Below are positions 1-10,814 of a DNA stretch of 64,000 nt, piece by piece. The DNA is from Dryomyza anilis (taxonomy: Eukaryota; Arthropoda; Insecta; Diptera; Dryomyzidae), in assembly GCA_951804985.1 (NCBI GenBank), contig OX638130.1:121285593-121349592 (forward strand). The letters are read 5' to 3'. A model generated the notes under the pieces. It searched no databases and was not told the DNA's origin. It was given only the letters and a program-made list of their open reading frames with translations. A program made the position numbers and the translations under genes. How positions within the stretch are numbered: position 1 is the first letter of the stretch; each line of letters starts with the position of its first letter.

Positions 1-1240
1 TGTTGTTGTTGTTATTAAAATTTTATACATTATCCCTAAATTCGTTTTGGTTTGAGTTCGTTTTTCCTTTATCGCTGTCCATACATCATAGGGTAAACAA
101 TGTTTCATGCCAAAAGCATACAATATGGAAAAAATAGAAAAAATAATCTTACCACAATGTTGCGTCCCACTGGACAATCAATAAACTGCGTTCGAGAAAC
201 CAGCTAAAGTTTGTTTGTCACACGTTTTGCTTGTTTTTGCCGCTACCACTGCTGCTGTTGACAAAAGTTCAACTTTTTCGATTACATGTGCGGCAAAAGT
301 TATCACTTCCGGTGTTGCGGCCATCTTCGAAAGACTGATACAGCACAGGGCGTAAGTAGCATGCATGACGAAAATGACCCCCAACAAAAGAAAAACTTAT
401 AAACAAGCAATAAACCTCGGGAATAACAAGAACAATAGGCAAGCAGGGAGGCGGTACGATTACTATCATCATCAGTTTAGGCACACATTGCGTTTGTGGG
501 TCATTTCGAAACACGTTGTCTTGAGAAAAATGGATGGCGCTTTATTGTGTGGTATTCACTTTGAAGCTTGTATCGTGGTTGTTTTATAAAAGTAACGTAG
601 TTTGTGCGACAGGCTCTCCCATATGCAAAGTGAATGATGGAAAATTAAATATCAGTAGGTACTTCTGTTATTACCGTAATAAAGCTTCGTTTTTGTAGAA
701 GACAAAATATATGGTCATGTTTTGAAATTCATTGTCAGTCAAAATTCAAGTATTTGAGAACAAAAATCATATTTAAATCATAACAGAGAACTTGAAAGAA
801 TTGAAATATCGGCCATTCTACGTCAAATCGGGTACTTTTGAGTCTTATTTTTTCTAATCTCGTTAAAACTTTGCACTCATGTTCTATGTCGAGAAATATT
901 TTACACGTTTTATGAGGCATTGGAAACAAAATTGCGGTAAACCCGTATTCATATTCTAGAGCTGTGGTTACATTTATTGTATTTCTAACTTGTTCAAAAT
1001 TTTATATTCTTTAACTAGTAAATCATATATCAAAGTTACGTCGCAAATCGCAAAAATTGAAAAATCATAAAAGTTTGCATGTCAAAATGCGCAAAATCCA
1101 GAATCCTGTTCAAATTTCAATATATTTTTACACAATATTCGGTTTTTAATATCACAGAGTGTATTTTTTCAATATTCCAATAAGAAATATTCATATGGGC
1201 ATTCCTGGGGTTCAGTACGGGACATTCGCACGGGACATTC
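1..1240. other. AT-rich non-coding DNA, no gene recognised
   Basis: I see no coding exon, RNA gene or mobile-element terminus here. The open frames are short and overlap on both strands without a coding-like third-position bias. The window opens with a (TGT)n tract, and there is a slightly GC-richer patch near 180-560 that resembles fly intron or intergenic DNA. A phrase near 810-835 (CCATTCTACGTCAAAT) resembles the terminus of the MITE at 56249-56846 but has no matching partner end nearby. Confidence 0.5.
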
Positions 1241-2110
1241 GTATGTTTAAAACTTTAATAACTCAAAGAGAAATTAATGAATTTACTTGATTTGGTGCTT
1301 CTAGTATTTAAACGGAAATAAATATCTGTAAAAAAGTATAGAATTCAATATGGTAGATCAAAAGATATAAATTAAATAGTAGTCGATCCGGACGGGACAA
1401 AAACGGAAGTGCATGTCGAGATTCTATGGAATGTCCAAAAAGTCAACGAATTTTGCATCAAATTATTTTTTTGAATTATTTATATTAAGGGTTTTTCAAA
1501 TGGGACGTTACAAAAGTAGAGCGACAGGGACAACAAACGACGCCATATTTCTTGTCGCTCTTTTGACATTTCTCTTCAGTAAGGTTTGCCATTTCATGAC
1601 GGAATGATATACGTATTCGAATTTTGGTAGTAAATTTTAATAATTTCGACTCGTTGTTGGCTCGTATATCTTAACAACATGAAATGGCAAACCTTACTGA
1701 AGAGAAATGTCAAAAGAGCGGCAAGAAATATGGCGTCGTTTGCTGTCCCTGTCGCTCTACTTTTGTAGCGTCCCATTTGTAGCGCTCTTATTGAAAAACC
1801 CTCACAAAAAAACTTTTGTACTACTCTTATTGAAAAACCCTTTAGATAGCTGTAATAATGTGCTTTGTTTGTAAATTTACACTTTGTTTCTAAAACGTAT
1901 ACTTTTTCCATAAAAAATCACATAGAACTTCCGGACGGGACAATTTTTTTTCTTTTTCTAAAAATACTTTTTGCATGCAACTTATTATTTTTTTTTTTTT
2001 AATTACTTACAAAGATAGCTGAGATAATTTCCTTTTTTTAATATATATACTTTTTGTTCCAAGTTATTTCATAATAAATCACAAAATAATTCCGGATGTT
2101 CAATATAAAA
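1240..2110. repeat. Diverged tandem repeat of about 170 bp, interrupted by a fold-back element
   Basis: The phrase CCGGACGGGACAA occurs at about 1388 and 1932, with a decayed version (CCGGATG) at about 2091. A second shared phrase, GATAGCTG followed by AATAAT or AGATAAT, occurs at about 1844 and 2013, which gives a period near 170 bp. A TATACTTTTT phrase precedes the CCGGA phrase in both later copies. The fold-back mariner derivative at 1488-1844 is inserted in this array. The copies are strongly diverged, so this is an old array. Confidence 0.5.
1488..1844. mobile_element. Fold-back (palindromic) MITE derived from the 5' end of the DD41D mariner
   Basis: The left arm starts AGGGTTTTTCAAATGGGACG and runs through the first roughly 110-170 bp of the mariner at 2616. 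The right arm is the same segment in reverse, including the N-terminal codons of the transposase. The centre joins two 5' ends tail to tail. The right terminus is composite: the arm breaks off at TCCCATTT and continues as the mariner 3'-type terminus (AGCGCTCTTATTGAAAAACC, ending near 1803). A second 3'-type terminus, CTCTTATTGAAAAACCCTTT, ends near 1844. The same centre junction recurs in the copies at 9288 and 14184, so this is an amplified non-autonomous family. Such an element can move only if a transposase is supplied from elsewhere. Confidence 0.85.
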
Positions 2111-2615
2111 ATTTGAGTTACGATTTTTTGCTCAAAATAATTTTATATCTGACAGGATTAATAATTATTCTTACGAAGTAAAAACGGATGTACGAATGGA
2201 ATTTCCAGATTTTTTTTAAAAAAATTTACTCTTGTGTGTTTTTTTTTTTTTTTGATATTTTTTGGTACTCAAAGTTCCCTACGTAATAGATTTCAATTAG
2301 TTTTCAAAAATGTTCTTAAATTACTAGGAAATCGATGTTTACATTTTTGAAAGTGCCGAGGAAATTGTTCTTTAGAAACAGAGGATTCAACTCTTTAGAA
2401 CATTTTGTTAGTTTAATATGATAATAAATGCATCTTTTTAGTTACGTAAGTGACTATATGACTCCCTCACACAACAATCAAATTTTGTACCTTATTTAAC
2501 TTTCAATGCTTATTTTTAATCTTTAGATATATGAACTAAGGTTGTCTGAAAACTCAGAAAATAACATTTTATATCTGTATGTCTTTCAAATTATTTAATT
2601 TGGTTGCTCAAAGTA
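2110..2615. other. AT-rich spacer, nothing recognised
   Basis: The stretch contains poly(T) and poly(A) runs and no frame with coding character. It ends at the TA dinucleotide that forms the left target site of the following mariner. Confidence 0.5.
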
Positions 2616-3875
2616 CAGGGTTTTTCAAATGGGACGCTACAAAAGTAGAGCGACAGGGACAGCAAACGACGCCATATTTCTTGCCGCTCTTTTGACATTT
2701 CTCTTCAATAAGGTTATCCATTTCATGATGGAAAGATATACGAGCCAACAATGAGTCGAAATTATTAAAATTTACTACCGAAATTCGGAGCCAGTGGCCT
2801 CAACGTTAAGAGCGCTACGTCCAATTTATGGTCGTCATAATCGTCCTAGCAGATCAACAATTGAGCGTCTAGTGGAAAAATTTGAATACACAGGCACAGT
2901 ACAAAATGTTCCCGTGCGACAAGGAAGTGCCGTAGTGTCGAGAATATTGCTACCGCTGAGGCTTCAGTTGAAAAAAGCCCAAATGTGTCTCTCACACGTC
3001 GTTCTCAAGCGTTGGGCATCTCTGTGACGGCCTTGTGGCGAACTTTGTAAAAGATCTTAGCCTAAATCCTTACAAAATCAAATTGACGCAAGAACTGAAG
3101 CCGCTTGACCACCAGAAGCGTCGTCTGTTCGTGAATTGGGCTGAGCAACAACTTGAAAATGATTTGGATTTTCATCGAAAAATCATCTTCAGCGATGAGG
3201 CACATTTCTGGCTGAATGGCTTCGTCAATAAACAAAATATGCGTTATTGGTCAGACAGCAATCCGCACGTACTCCATGAGTCATCATTACATCCCGAAAA
3301 AATTACGGTTTGGTGCGGTTTATGGCCGGCGGCGTCATTGGGCCGTACTTCTTCCGTGCTGATCAAGACCGGCACGTTACTGTGAATGGGAATCGCTACC
3401 GTTCAATGATAACCGAATATTTTTGGCCGTTATTGGATGATATGGACTTGGAGGACATGTGGTTCCAACAGGACGGCGCCACAAGCCACACCGCGAATGC
3501 CACAATCAATTTATTGGAAACCAAGTTTTGGAGAACGTGTTATCTCACGAAATGGTCCAGTCGATTGGCCGCCTCGGTCGTGCGATTTGACGCCGTTAGA
3601 CTATTTCCTGTGGGGCTACGTCAAGTCTATGGTGTTTGCCAACAAGCCAGCGACGATTGATGAACTTCGTACGAATATCGAACGTGAAATTGCAGCAGTA
3701 TCGGCCGATTTATGCTTGAAAACCGTCGAAAATTGGGTTCAGCGTCTGGACTACTGCAAGCGTGCCCGTGGTGGCCATGCAAAAGAAATCAAGTTCCATT
3801 CATAATGGAATCGAACGTACTTTTACAGGAATAAATAATTTCACTTTTGTAGCGCTCTTATTGAAAAACCCTTTG
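2616..3875 (+). mobile_element. Full-length but dead DD41D (rosa-like) mariner element
   Basis: The element is 1260 bp and bounded by TA on both sides (2614-2615 and 3876-3877). The left terminal repeat is CAGGGTTTTTCAAATGGGAC and continues GCTACAAAAGT. The right one, read inward on the minus strand, is CAAAGGGTTTTTCAATAAGA and continues GCGCTACAAAAGT. The two ends are thus similar but distinguishable (5'-type and 3'-type). Family knowledge: IS630/Tc1/mariner elements duplicate a TA target and move by cut and paste. Compared with the copy at 33599, this copy has lost about 38 bp just inside its 3' terminus, which may be a minor variant. Confidence 0.92.
2728..3805 (+). pseudogene. DD41D mariner transposase pseudogene
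   Basis: The product would be a DDE/D transposase that binds the terminal repeats and cuts the element out. The start ATG (2728-2730) begins MERYTSQQ, but codon 9 is TGA where the other copy has an arginine codon (CGA). Comparison with the copy at 33711 shows frameshifts: one C missing near 2931, one base missing near 3050, one G missing near 3323, and one extra T near 3523. An N-terminal helix-turn-helix-like region (RPSRSTIERLVEKF) is readable. The three catalytic aspartates lie in FSDEAHFW (codon at 3194), QQDGATSHTA (3472) and LTPLDYFLWG (3599). After allowing for the extra T, 41 residues separate the second and third aspartates, which defines the DD41D class. The frame would end at TAA 3803-3805, about 350 residues, usual for the family. 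Confidence 0.92.
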
Positions 3876-4200
3876 TATAAAAAAAATGGCGTATTTACAA
3901 GTTGTATAGTAATGTAATTTTATGTGTATTTTTGATACTTTACCGTTACCAGCATAGAATTTTTTTTTAAGATATTTAGATTCAGATACTTAAGATTCCA
4001 AATCCATCGTTATTTCAAATATTTGAGAATTTTACATATTTCAGTCGTGTTTGACATTTTTCTGGAAATGTTCGTATCGTCAATATCATGCCAAAGAGGC
4101 GAATATGTAATTTTTGACATTTGCCAAGTAGGAATTAACGACCGACACAGACTCGTTGATAAATTTTGTGCCAGACTTAATTCCCAGTCTTGCGCCAATA
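3876..4200. other. AT-rich spacer, nothing recognised
   Basis: No exon, RNA gene or repeat terminus is visible between the mariner and the tandem array that follows. Confidence 0.45.
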
Positions 4201-5340
4201 CTGTGTTTTAGGTTTGTGCCAAGACTGTGTCAAGGTTGGAATGATAACTATGTTACAAGCCTGTAATTCAGAATTGTACCAAGCCTTGTGTCCCAGGCTT
4301 GTAACAAGGCTTGTGCCTCAGTCTTGAAACAAGACCTATGCCCCAGACTTGCGACAATCCTTGTAATACGCCTGAAGATTCAGGCTATTGGGCATAATTT
4401 GTCATGGGCATTGCATTCATTATTCATGTCATTACACGTGAGAGTTAAGTCTGTAGATAAATAAAAATGTAAGAGGTTAACAACCAATTTAACAGCAATA
4501 CTTACGTTAATTTGCAGACTTATTGTTCAGACAACTCCAAAGAGTTGAGTTTCTCGAATATATTTTTTGACGTTTAAAAAATCGTCAACAAACATAAGTG
4601 TTTTTTACAGTGAAACAACACAAAAATGTCACCGTAGTAAACTTTAATTTACTCAAGTCAAAGTCGGTACACACGCATAACTAGGCATGGGACGAAAAGT
4701 TGTCGAGACGGAATTTTGAATTTCCGTCAGCATATGGCGGTTTGGATAATTTGACAATTTTCATATGTAGCTCAATATTGTGTCAGCCTTGTGTCAATAT
4801 TGGTATACCGAGGCCTGTGTGGAGTCCGAGAATGAAAATTGTGCCAGGCTTGTGTGCAACATAAACTAACAAGGCCTGTTTGAAATCTGTGAATGACAAA
4901 TGTGCCAGTTCTGTGCCAAGCTTGGTATATCAAGGCCTGTGTGGAGTCTGTGAGTGACGATTGTGTCAGCCTAGTGTCTAACCTAAACTAACAAGGCATG
5001 TGTAAAGCCTGGGGCTGACGATTGTCTCAGGCTTGTGTCTATCTTGATATATCAAGGCCTGTGTGGGGTCTGTGAGTGACAATTGTGCCATGCTTGTGTC
5101 TAACCTAAACGAACAAGACCTGTGTAAAGCCTGGGAATGATGATTGTCCCAGGCTTGTGTCTAATTTAAACTAAAGAGGCTTGTTTGAAATCTGGGAATG
5201 ACAAATGTGCCAGACTTGTGTCTAGCTTGGTATATCAAGGCCTGTGTGGAGTCTGTGAGTGACGATTGTGCCAGGCTTGTGTCTGGCCCGATATACCAAG
5301 CCTTGGTAGTCAAGCCTATAACAAGCCTGGCACTTTTGTT
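4200..5340. repeat. Tandem array of about 60-bp units with an alternating (about 120-bp) higher-order pattern
   Basis: The phrase AGGCCTGTGTGGAGTCTGTG, or a relative of it, recurs about every 60 bp at roughly 4812, 4875, 4935, 4995, 5056, 5116 and beyond. Between these phrases two alternative linkers alternate: TTGGTATATCAAGGCCTGTG and CTAACCTAAACTAACAAGG. The repeat is therefore a dimer of two related 60-bp monomers. The phrase GTGCCAGGCTTGTGTCTA is common to both. Outlying degenerate copies (CTTGTAACAAGGCTTGTGCC) extend left to about 4200. The array is GC-richer than its surroundings and has no coding frame. Confidence 0.8.
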
Positions 5341-5497
5341 GCAGCCTGGAAATTCCCACCTGGATAGTAACTGTGCCAAAATCGTGTGTGGTTTTGTTGA
5401 AAACATAAAACCAAAAGGGCGAATTCGAAAAATTGAAAATTTGTCATGTCAAAAGGGCAAATCTTTTCGTTTTTTTTCCATAATTTTTTATTAGAAT

Positions 5498-5698
5498 AAG
5501 ATAAAATAGTGGTGTAAAGGCATTAATTGTTTGCTTTTAAAGCACCTATCAATCAACATCATTATTTGAAAATATTTTATTTTATTTTTTATCATTTGCA
5601 AGAAAAATATATGGCAAAATGTTTTTTTAATAATGATGCAAATCAATAGGTGCTTTGAAAACACACAATTAATCCCTTAACATCACTATTTTATCTTG
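5498..5698. mobile_element. Hairpin MITE of about 200 bp
   Basis: The left arm (AAGATAAAATAGTGGTGTAA onward) and the right arm (reading inward, AAGATAAAATAGTGATGTTA) are inverted copies for about 75-85 bp, including the shared phrase AAAGCACCTAT. The loop is AT-rich. There is no coding capacity. The compact hairpin form fits a non-autonomous DNA transposon, but no target duplication is obvious and the superfamily is unknown. Confidence 0.65.
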
Positions 5699-7390
5699 CG
5701 CAAATAAAGAGTTATAGCATAAAAACCAAAATATGTGCATTTTGGTCAGAAAAATATATAATTTTGCATGAAAATCTGTCCAAAATGCCCATATTTTTGT
5801 TTCTTTGATTTAAAACGTAGAGTGTTTCTAAATTATTTTCCATCGAATAAAACAGATTTTTTATCGATAAATGTTTAGGGTATTCGATAAAATTCGGTAT
5901 CTCTAAAGTGTCAATTTTATATTTTCTACATATACGCAGTAAGTAATAATTTTTGATAATATTTTTTAGGAAAAAACAAACCTTTCAAATGAAAATTTAC
6001 CATATTACGTATAGAATCTGTATAAAACTGATATCAAGTAAAAAAAGTTTTTTTTCAGTACTCTCTAAATAAAAGCAATTTTTTTTTTTAAATTGATTAT
6101 ATTTACATAATTTCATTTATTTTTATTTTGTTTTAATGAAATAACATTTTTTGAAATATAAATACATAAATTTGCAAATTTAAACAGCATATCAATTGGA
6201 TTGTTTGCATTTCATTAGCCGTTTCTATTATAAAAATTCCAACACTTCATACATAACAAAACCCACCGCCACAACCGACAGGTGTCAACCACATTGATGA
6301 ATATCAACGATTTAAACTTGGCGCGCATGCAATTTGAATTAATGATTTTTATTATCAGCATCAGAATCATCATCAACATCATGAGTACCAATTCAAATAA
6401 ATAAATTTGCATATATTGATTTTAAATTTTAGTCACTTCAATTTTTTGTCTTTGTGCGCCACCAACACTCCCCTGACCCATTGTTTCCGAACCTCCCTGT
6501 CTTTAAAGAAATTCCCAAAACATGGTTATTTCGTTACACAAAAATTTGCTGCAAATGAAATCGATTCTGAGGCAAACAACATGCAGCACGTCAAGTAAAT
6601 GTTTGCCCATCGCCAGGCAGGCGACGGCATTCAACCGCTCATGTGAGTAGCACCCAATAATCATCATTCACCGACAACGTAGAGATGGTAGATGGTAGAC
6701 GAGCAGGCAGCAGCACATGTTAAACAAATTCCACAGATTGGTATTTTTTTATTGGAGTTTCTTTCTACAGTTTGCACCGCATAAAGCATATTTCGAAGCA
6801 GCTGTCTTTGTGCTAACGATATGGGTTTCATTTACAAAGACTGAAAAAAAGACTCGTTCTAGGGTTTGATAAAAATCTGGTATTTGGAGAGCGTAATTTT
6901 TAAAATTCTGTTTAAGTCGTCTTTGGTATATAATAATGCACGCATTTCTAAAAATGTATCAAATTTTATCGATTCTATGGGCAATTCAAAAAATGTTATT
7001 AGGCGTAGTATTTTTGTATTCTATACAATTTTAGTAGAACAGTTCTTGAGTATTTCAAATCGGGAAAATAAAAATATCAAAAACAACGTTGAAAAAGAAA
7101 ATGATAAAATCCCAGCAGATTTTAGAAGCACTTTGCAACCACTTTGGCAATTTATAATGTATTAAGACAGTCGCTCCAAAAATGGTTCCAAAAGTCGTTA
7201 TTTTCGCAGGCGATATCTACACGAGCAAGTACTTTTCCGTCAGCTTCTAAGAGAAGCGAACGGAGAAGTACAGCTCCATTCGCTTCTACTGCAATGTGTG
7301 GAACCACTTTAAGTACTCTTTTTAAATTTCTCTCTTTACTGGTTGAACAACTTCTCTCCAGGTTCCAAAAGACGTAGTTATGGAATAACG
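5699..7390. other. AT-rich non-coding DNA, no gene recognised
   Basis: There are several short open frames but none shows coding bias or a recognisable motif. A GC-richer patch at about 6240-6320 and 6450-6720 has the irregular composition of fly non-coding DNA. The segment at 7180-7300 contains the phrase AGAAGCGAACGGAGAAGTAC, related to the repeat at 7990-8460. Confidence 0.45.
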
Positions 7391-7391
7391 T

Positions 7392-7595
7392 CCGATGGAA
7401 TGATTTTTGGAACTACTACTTAAAATGGTTCTCATGGAATGACTTTTAGAACTACTTCTTAAAATGGCTCCCATGGAATGACTTTTGGAACTACTTCTTA
7501 AAATGGTTTCCATGGAATGAATTTTGGAACTACTTCTTAAAATGGTTCCCATGGAATGCCTTTTGGAACACCTTCCACATACTGTTTCCATAGAA
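7392..7595. repeat. Five-copy 39-bp tandem repeat
   Basis: The phrase ATGGAATGACTTTTGGAACT recurs at about 7396, 7435, 7474, 7513 and 7552, with the linker ACTTCTTAAAATGGTTCCC, giving an exact 39-bp period. Because 39 is a multiple of three, the minus strand reads as a 13-residue repeat containing ILRSSSK and HSMGT. I regard that reading as a by-product of the repeat, not a protein. Confidence 0.85.
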
Positions 7596-7979
7596 TACAA
7601 ATGCAATAAATAAAATTGTTCATTTAATTTTTATTTATCTAATATAATCAGAAATATTTAAACTTTAAGGTATATTAACAAATTAAATATTTTCATGGAC
7701 ATTTTTGCTACTGAACTTATTATATTTTAGAGGTTGATATTCTCCAGCTATTATATGGACTTCCTGCGCACCAACCATCTGAGCCATCGACACTACCTGT
7801 AGTATTAACATGTTAAATTATATTTTTAATTTAAATACAAAAAGTACTTACTAAATATGTTTTATATCCTATGATACACATGTTTTTAATTGAATTGTTG
7901 ATTTAGAATACGCAGCTAACTTTTTTTTTTTTTAAATAAAATATTCCAAAGAGGTTTGATACGTTTTTGTATATTCTCA

Positions 7980-8470
7980 ATTACATTCTAAAAGAAGCGA
8001 ACGTGGAACGACTTTTTATCGGAACTCAATGTGAAGTTGTTCTCGTTGGTGTGCCGTCAGTACCAAGAGGGAAGTTATTCTAGAATCAGTTGTAGTAGAA
8101 TTGGATAAAGAAACATATCTCCGTTTGCTTCTACGCTCTCATTAGATGCTCAAGAACTGTATTCGCTTCTCGTCTACGTTCCGCTAGAAGCGAACGTGGA
8201 ACGACTTTTCATCGGAACCAAATGTGAAGTTGTTCTCCTTGCTGTGCCGTCAGTACCAATAGAGAAGATAATCTAGAATAGCTTACTGTAGATTGGATGG
8301 AGATACAGAACTTGGTTAAATTCTCTCTCATATTTCCATATTCAACCGATAAATTTAAATTTGTGTACTCTTTATAACTCTCGAATAAAAAGTGATTCCT
8401 AAAAAGATTTCACTAGAAGCGAACGTGGAACGACTTTTTATCTTTGCATTCCAAATAAATGTAGTTCTAG
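7980..8470. repeat. Interspersed or tandem repeat with the phrase GAAGCGAACGTGGAACGACT
   Basis: The phrase occurs at about 7993, 8187 and 8414, about 195-225 bp apart. The first two copies share about 75 bp that also include GTGAAGTTGTTCTC and GTGCCGTCAGTACCAA. Related fragments lie at 7220-7290. There is no coding frame or clear terminus, so the class is unknown. Confidence 0.6.
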
Positions 8471-8623
8471 AAGTTGTTCTTTTCGGAACAACTTGCGATA
8501 ACATCTGCTGGGAATGTACGGATTTAAAATCTCAAAAGCAAAAATTTAGAATACATAAAGAATGAAAATTGCATACTCTAAAAATGTACAACATAAAAAT
8601 CTCGAAAAAAATGTCGAAACATA

Positions 8624-8938
8624 AATAATAATAATAATAGTTTGGCGCTACAGTCCTGTATAGAACTTCGGCCGAGCTCTCCCACCATTTTGAGCTGTGC
8701 GTGTTATATTCGTTCTCAAAGTGGTGGGACCTACAGTTTATTGCCGAATCCGAACGGCGGGTGAGAGCTTTTCAGAGGAAATGGTTTTACTCTCGTAGGT
8801 TTGCCATTTACTGACGAGAGATAACGCGGTATAGAAAAATGTTTCTATGAAAAGATGTTGTTAGCCCCAGTCCAGGCTTGAACCGGGGACCTTTCGGTTA
8901 GCAGTCCAACGCACTAACCACTGAGCTACCGTGGCTAC
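8624..8938 (-). mobile_element. tRNA-derived SINE, copy 1 (full length)
   Basis: On the minus strand the head begins at 8938 (GTAGCCACGGTAGCTCAGTG). It contains a pol III A-box-like element (TAGCTCAGTGGTTAGTGCG) and a B-box-like element (GGTTCAAGCCTGG). A tRNA-unrelated body of about 230 bp follows, ending GACTGTAGCGCCAAACTATT in an (ATT)n tail. The same layout is shared with copies at 19994, 21154 and 27383. Family knowledge: SINEs are transcribed by RNA polymerase III from the internal boxes and copied by the machinery of a partner LINE. The (ATT)n tail suggests the partner recognises a short-repeat 3' end. Target duplications are not clear for this copy. Confidence 0.85.
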
Positions 8939-9287
8939 AAAAAAGGTTAAAATAAACGGATTTAAAATATTGAAAATATAAATTAAAAAATGTAGAAAAT
9001 TAAAATATCTAAAAATGTCGAAAAAAAAATAAAAAACTGAATGGATTTATTCTCGAAAGCAAAAAATATCGAAAACAAAATATGCCGAAATTCCAAAATT
9101 TTAAAAATAAAAATGTCGAAAAAGAAATGTTCAAATGCTCTTAATTAAGATCACGAAAATAAAATACCGAAAACAGAAATGTAGAATAAAAATTGCCGAA
9201 ATTAAAAAAATAATAAAAAATCCAAAATAAAATGAATGGATTTAAAATTTCGCAAGCAAAAATATCTAACAGAATAATGTAGTAATA

Positions 9288-9627
9288 AAGGGTTTTTCAA
9301 TAAGAGCGCTACAAAATTTTTTTTTCAAGGGTTTTCAACAGGAACGCTACAAAATTAGAGCGACAGGGACAGCAAACGACGCCATATTTCTTGCCGCTCT
9401 TTTGACATTTCCCTTCAGTAAGATTTGCCATTTCATGTTGGAAAGATATACGAGCCAAAAACGAATGAAATTATTAAAATTTACTACAGAAATTCGAATT
9501 CGTATATCTTTCCATCATGAAATGGCAAACCTTACTGAAGAGAAATGTCAAAAAAGCGGCAAAAAATATGGCGTCGTTTGCTGTCCCTGTCGCTCTACTT
9601 TTGTAGCGTCCCTGTTGAAAACCCCTT
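9288..9627. mobile_element. Fold-back mariner MITE, second copy
   Basis: Bounded by TA (9286-9287 and 9628-9629), it opens with a mariner 3'-type terminus (AAGGGTTTTTCAATAAGAGC). A short T-run follows, then a second, 5'-type terminus (AAGGGTTTTCAACAGGAACG). From there two inverted mariner 5' segments follow, meeting at the same junction (ATTCGAATTCGTATATC) as in the other fold-backs, in the opposite orientation. The right end is CCCTGTTGAAAACCCCTT. The juxtaposed 3'-type and 5'-type termini match the composite end at 1488, so the composite may be part of the mobile unit. Confidence 0.82.
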
Positions 9628-9839
9628 TAAAAAACGTAGAAAATAAAAATCTTGAAAATAAAATGTCAAAAAATAAAATGAGAAAATATACGAATTTAAA
9701 ATCTCTAAAAATATACCTACCTAAAACAAAAATTTAGAATACAAATTGCCGAAATTAAAAAATTCTGAAAATTTTAACATTTTTTGCCTCGATCAAAAAT
9801 TGTGTCGACATTCTAAAATATTTAAGCTTTTAGGTTTTG

Positions 9840-10490
9840 GCATTTTTTGGTATCCAATTTTTTTTTTGTTTATTTTTACGATATCCTAAAAATTGCGGGA
9901 ACAATTTCTCAGAATAGCGCTGAACATATCTCTGCAGAGTCAAATAACTATGAAATAATGGAAACACAAATTAAGTTATTTTTTTTAATAATAGGGATGA
10001 TGGTTCATTCTGGAAGAACGTGGCCCAGATAACAGAGCCATGTGTTTATTTCAAAAGGCGATTGTTAGAGGAAAAAGTAGATCAACGAACTTTAAATAGT
10101 ATTTGTCTGAAAAGGAACATTTTGAGTTAAAACAGGCGTAATTATTACTTTACACATAATATTTCGAGAAATAAATGACTGAAGACGTAAAACGAAAAAA
10201 AAAATATGAAAATTGTGAAGATTAATACAAAGGTATTCATCACTTCGAAGCCAAACATTTTCTTAGATATAGAACTAAATCATGTTGTATTTGCAAACAT
10301 TTTCGAATTTGAGTATTTTCTCAAATTCACATCGAATCGAACTCAAATATAACCTGAACGTATTGAATTCAATTGCTACACGTTTATTTTTTATTGAAAA
10401 ATATTATTTTAGAATAGCAACAAAACAATAACTTCGATTGAATTGAAACCGGAATACGATTTCTATTGAACTTTAGAACATTTTAGTATA
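9840..10490. other. AT-rich non-coding DNA, nothing recognised
   Basis: There is no coding frame with bias and no terminal repeat. An AT-rich stretch near 10300-10450 has internal AATTGAA motifs only. Confidence 0.4.
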
Positions 10491-10499
10491 AATAATACA

Positions 10500-10724
10500 C
10501 ACATAGAAAAAATGCCCTCAAATCCCATTAAAATTGTTCAATGGGACAATTATTAATTTAATAGTATACAAAAAATAAATCATTTCATCTAAACTCAATG
10601 CCAATGTCATGGTATTTTCTAGTATTTAATGGTATTTTCCGATTAAAATAATAATTTATCCTATTGACTATTTTTAATAGTAAAAAAACTATTATTTATA
10701 TAGTATTTTTTTCTGGGTGCATGT
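10500..10724. mobile_element. Possible short MITE with CAYAGAAAAAAT-type ends
   Basis: The left edge reads CACATAGAAAAAATGCC and the right edge, inverted, reads CACCCAGAAAAAAATAC. The interior is AT-rich with AATAGT/ACTATT phrases that could fold. The termini resemble those of the element at 17623-17963 (CACAGAAAAAA). Arms are short and imperfect, so this is a tentative call. Confidence 0.35.
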
Positions 10725-10814
10725 GTGAAATATGTATATGAGAGATTTAAAAATAGATTAAGGATGTGTGTGAGTTCGACCAATACAAGGGTAGATATCC
10801 GAACAGAAGTAGAA

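Larger units (their letters stand above)
8515..9830. repeat. Degenerate short repeat built on AAAATGTCGAAAA, interrupted by a SINE and a fold-back element
   Basis: Outside the two insertions, the sequence is a loose succession of ATCTCGAAAA, ATGTCGAAAA, GAATTTAAAATCTC and related phrases at about 15-25-bp intervals (for example about 8540-8620, 8940-9290 and 9630-9780). It reads like an old, decayed minisatellite of which each insertion occupies part. The same vocabulary on both sides supports the view that the insertions came later. Confidence 0.55.

Noticed and set aside
7322..7606. Minus-strand frame with a 13-residue repeat
   Set aside because: It is explained by the 39-bp tandem repeat, and the sequence beyond the repeat has no coding character.
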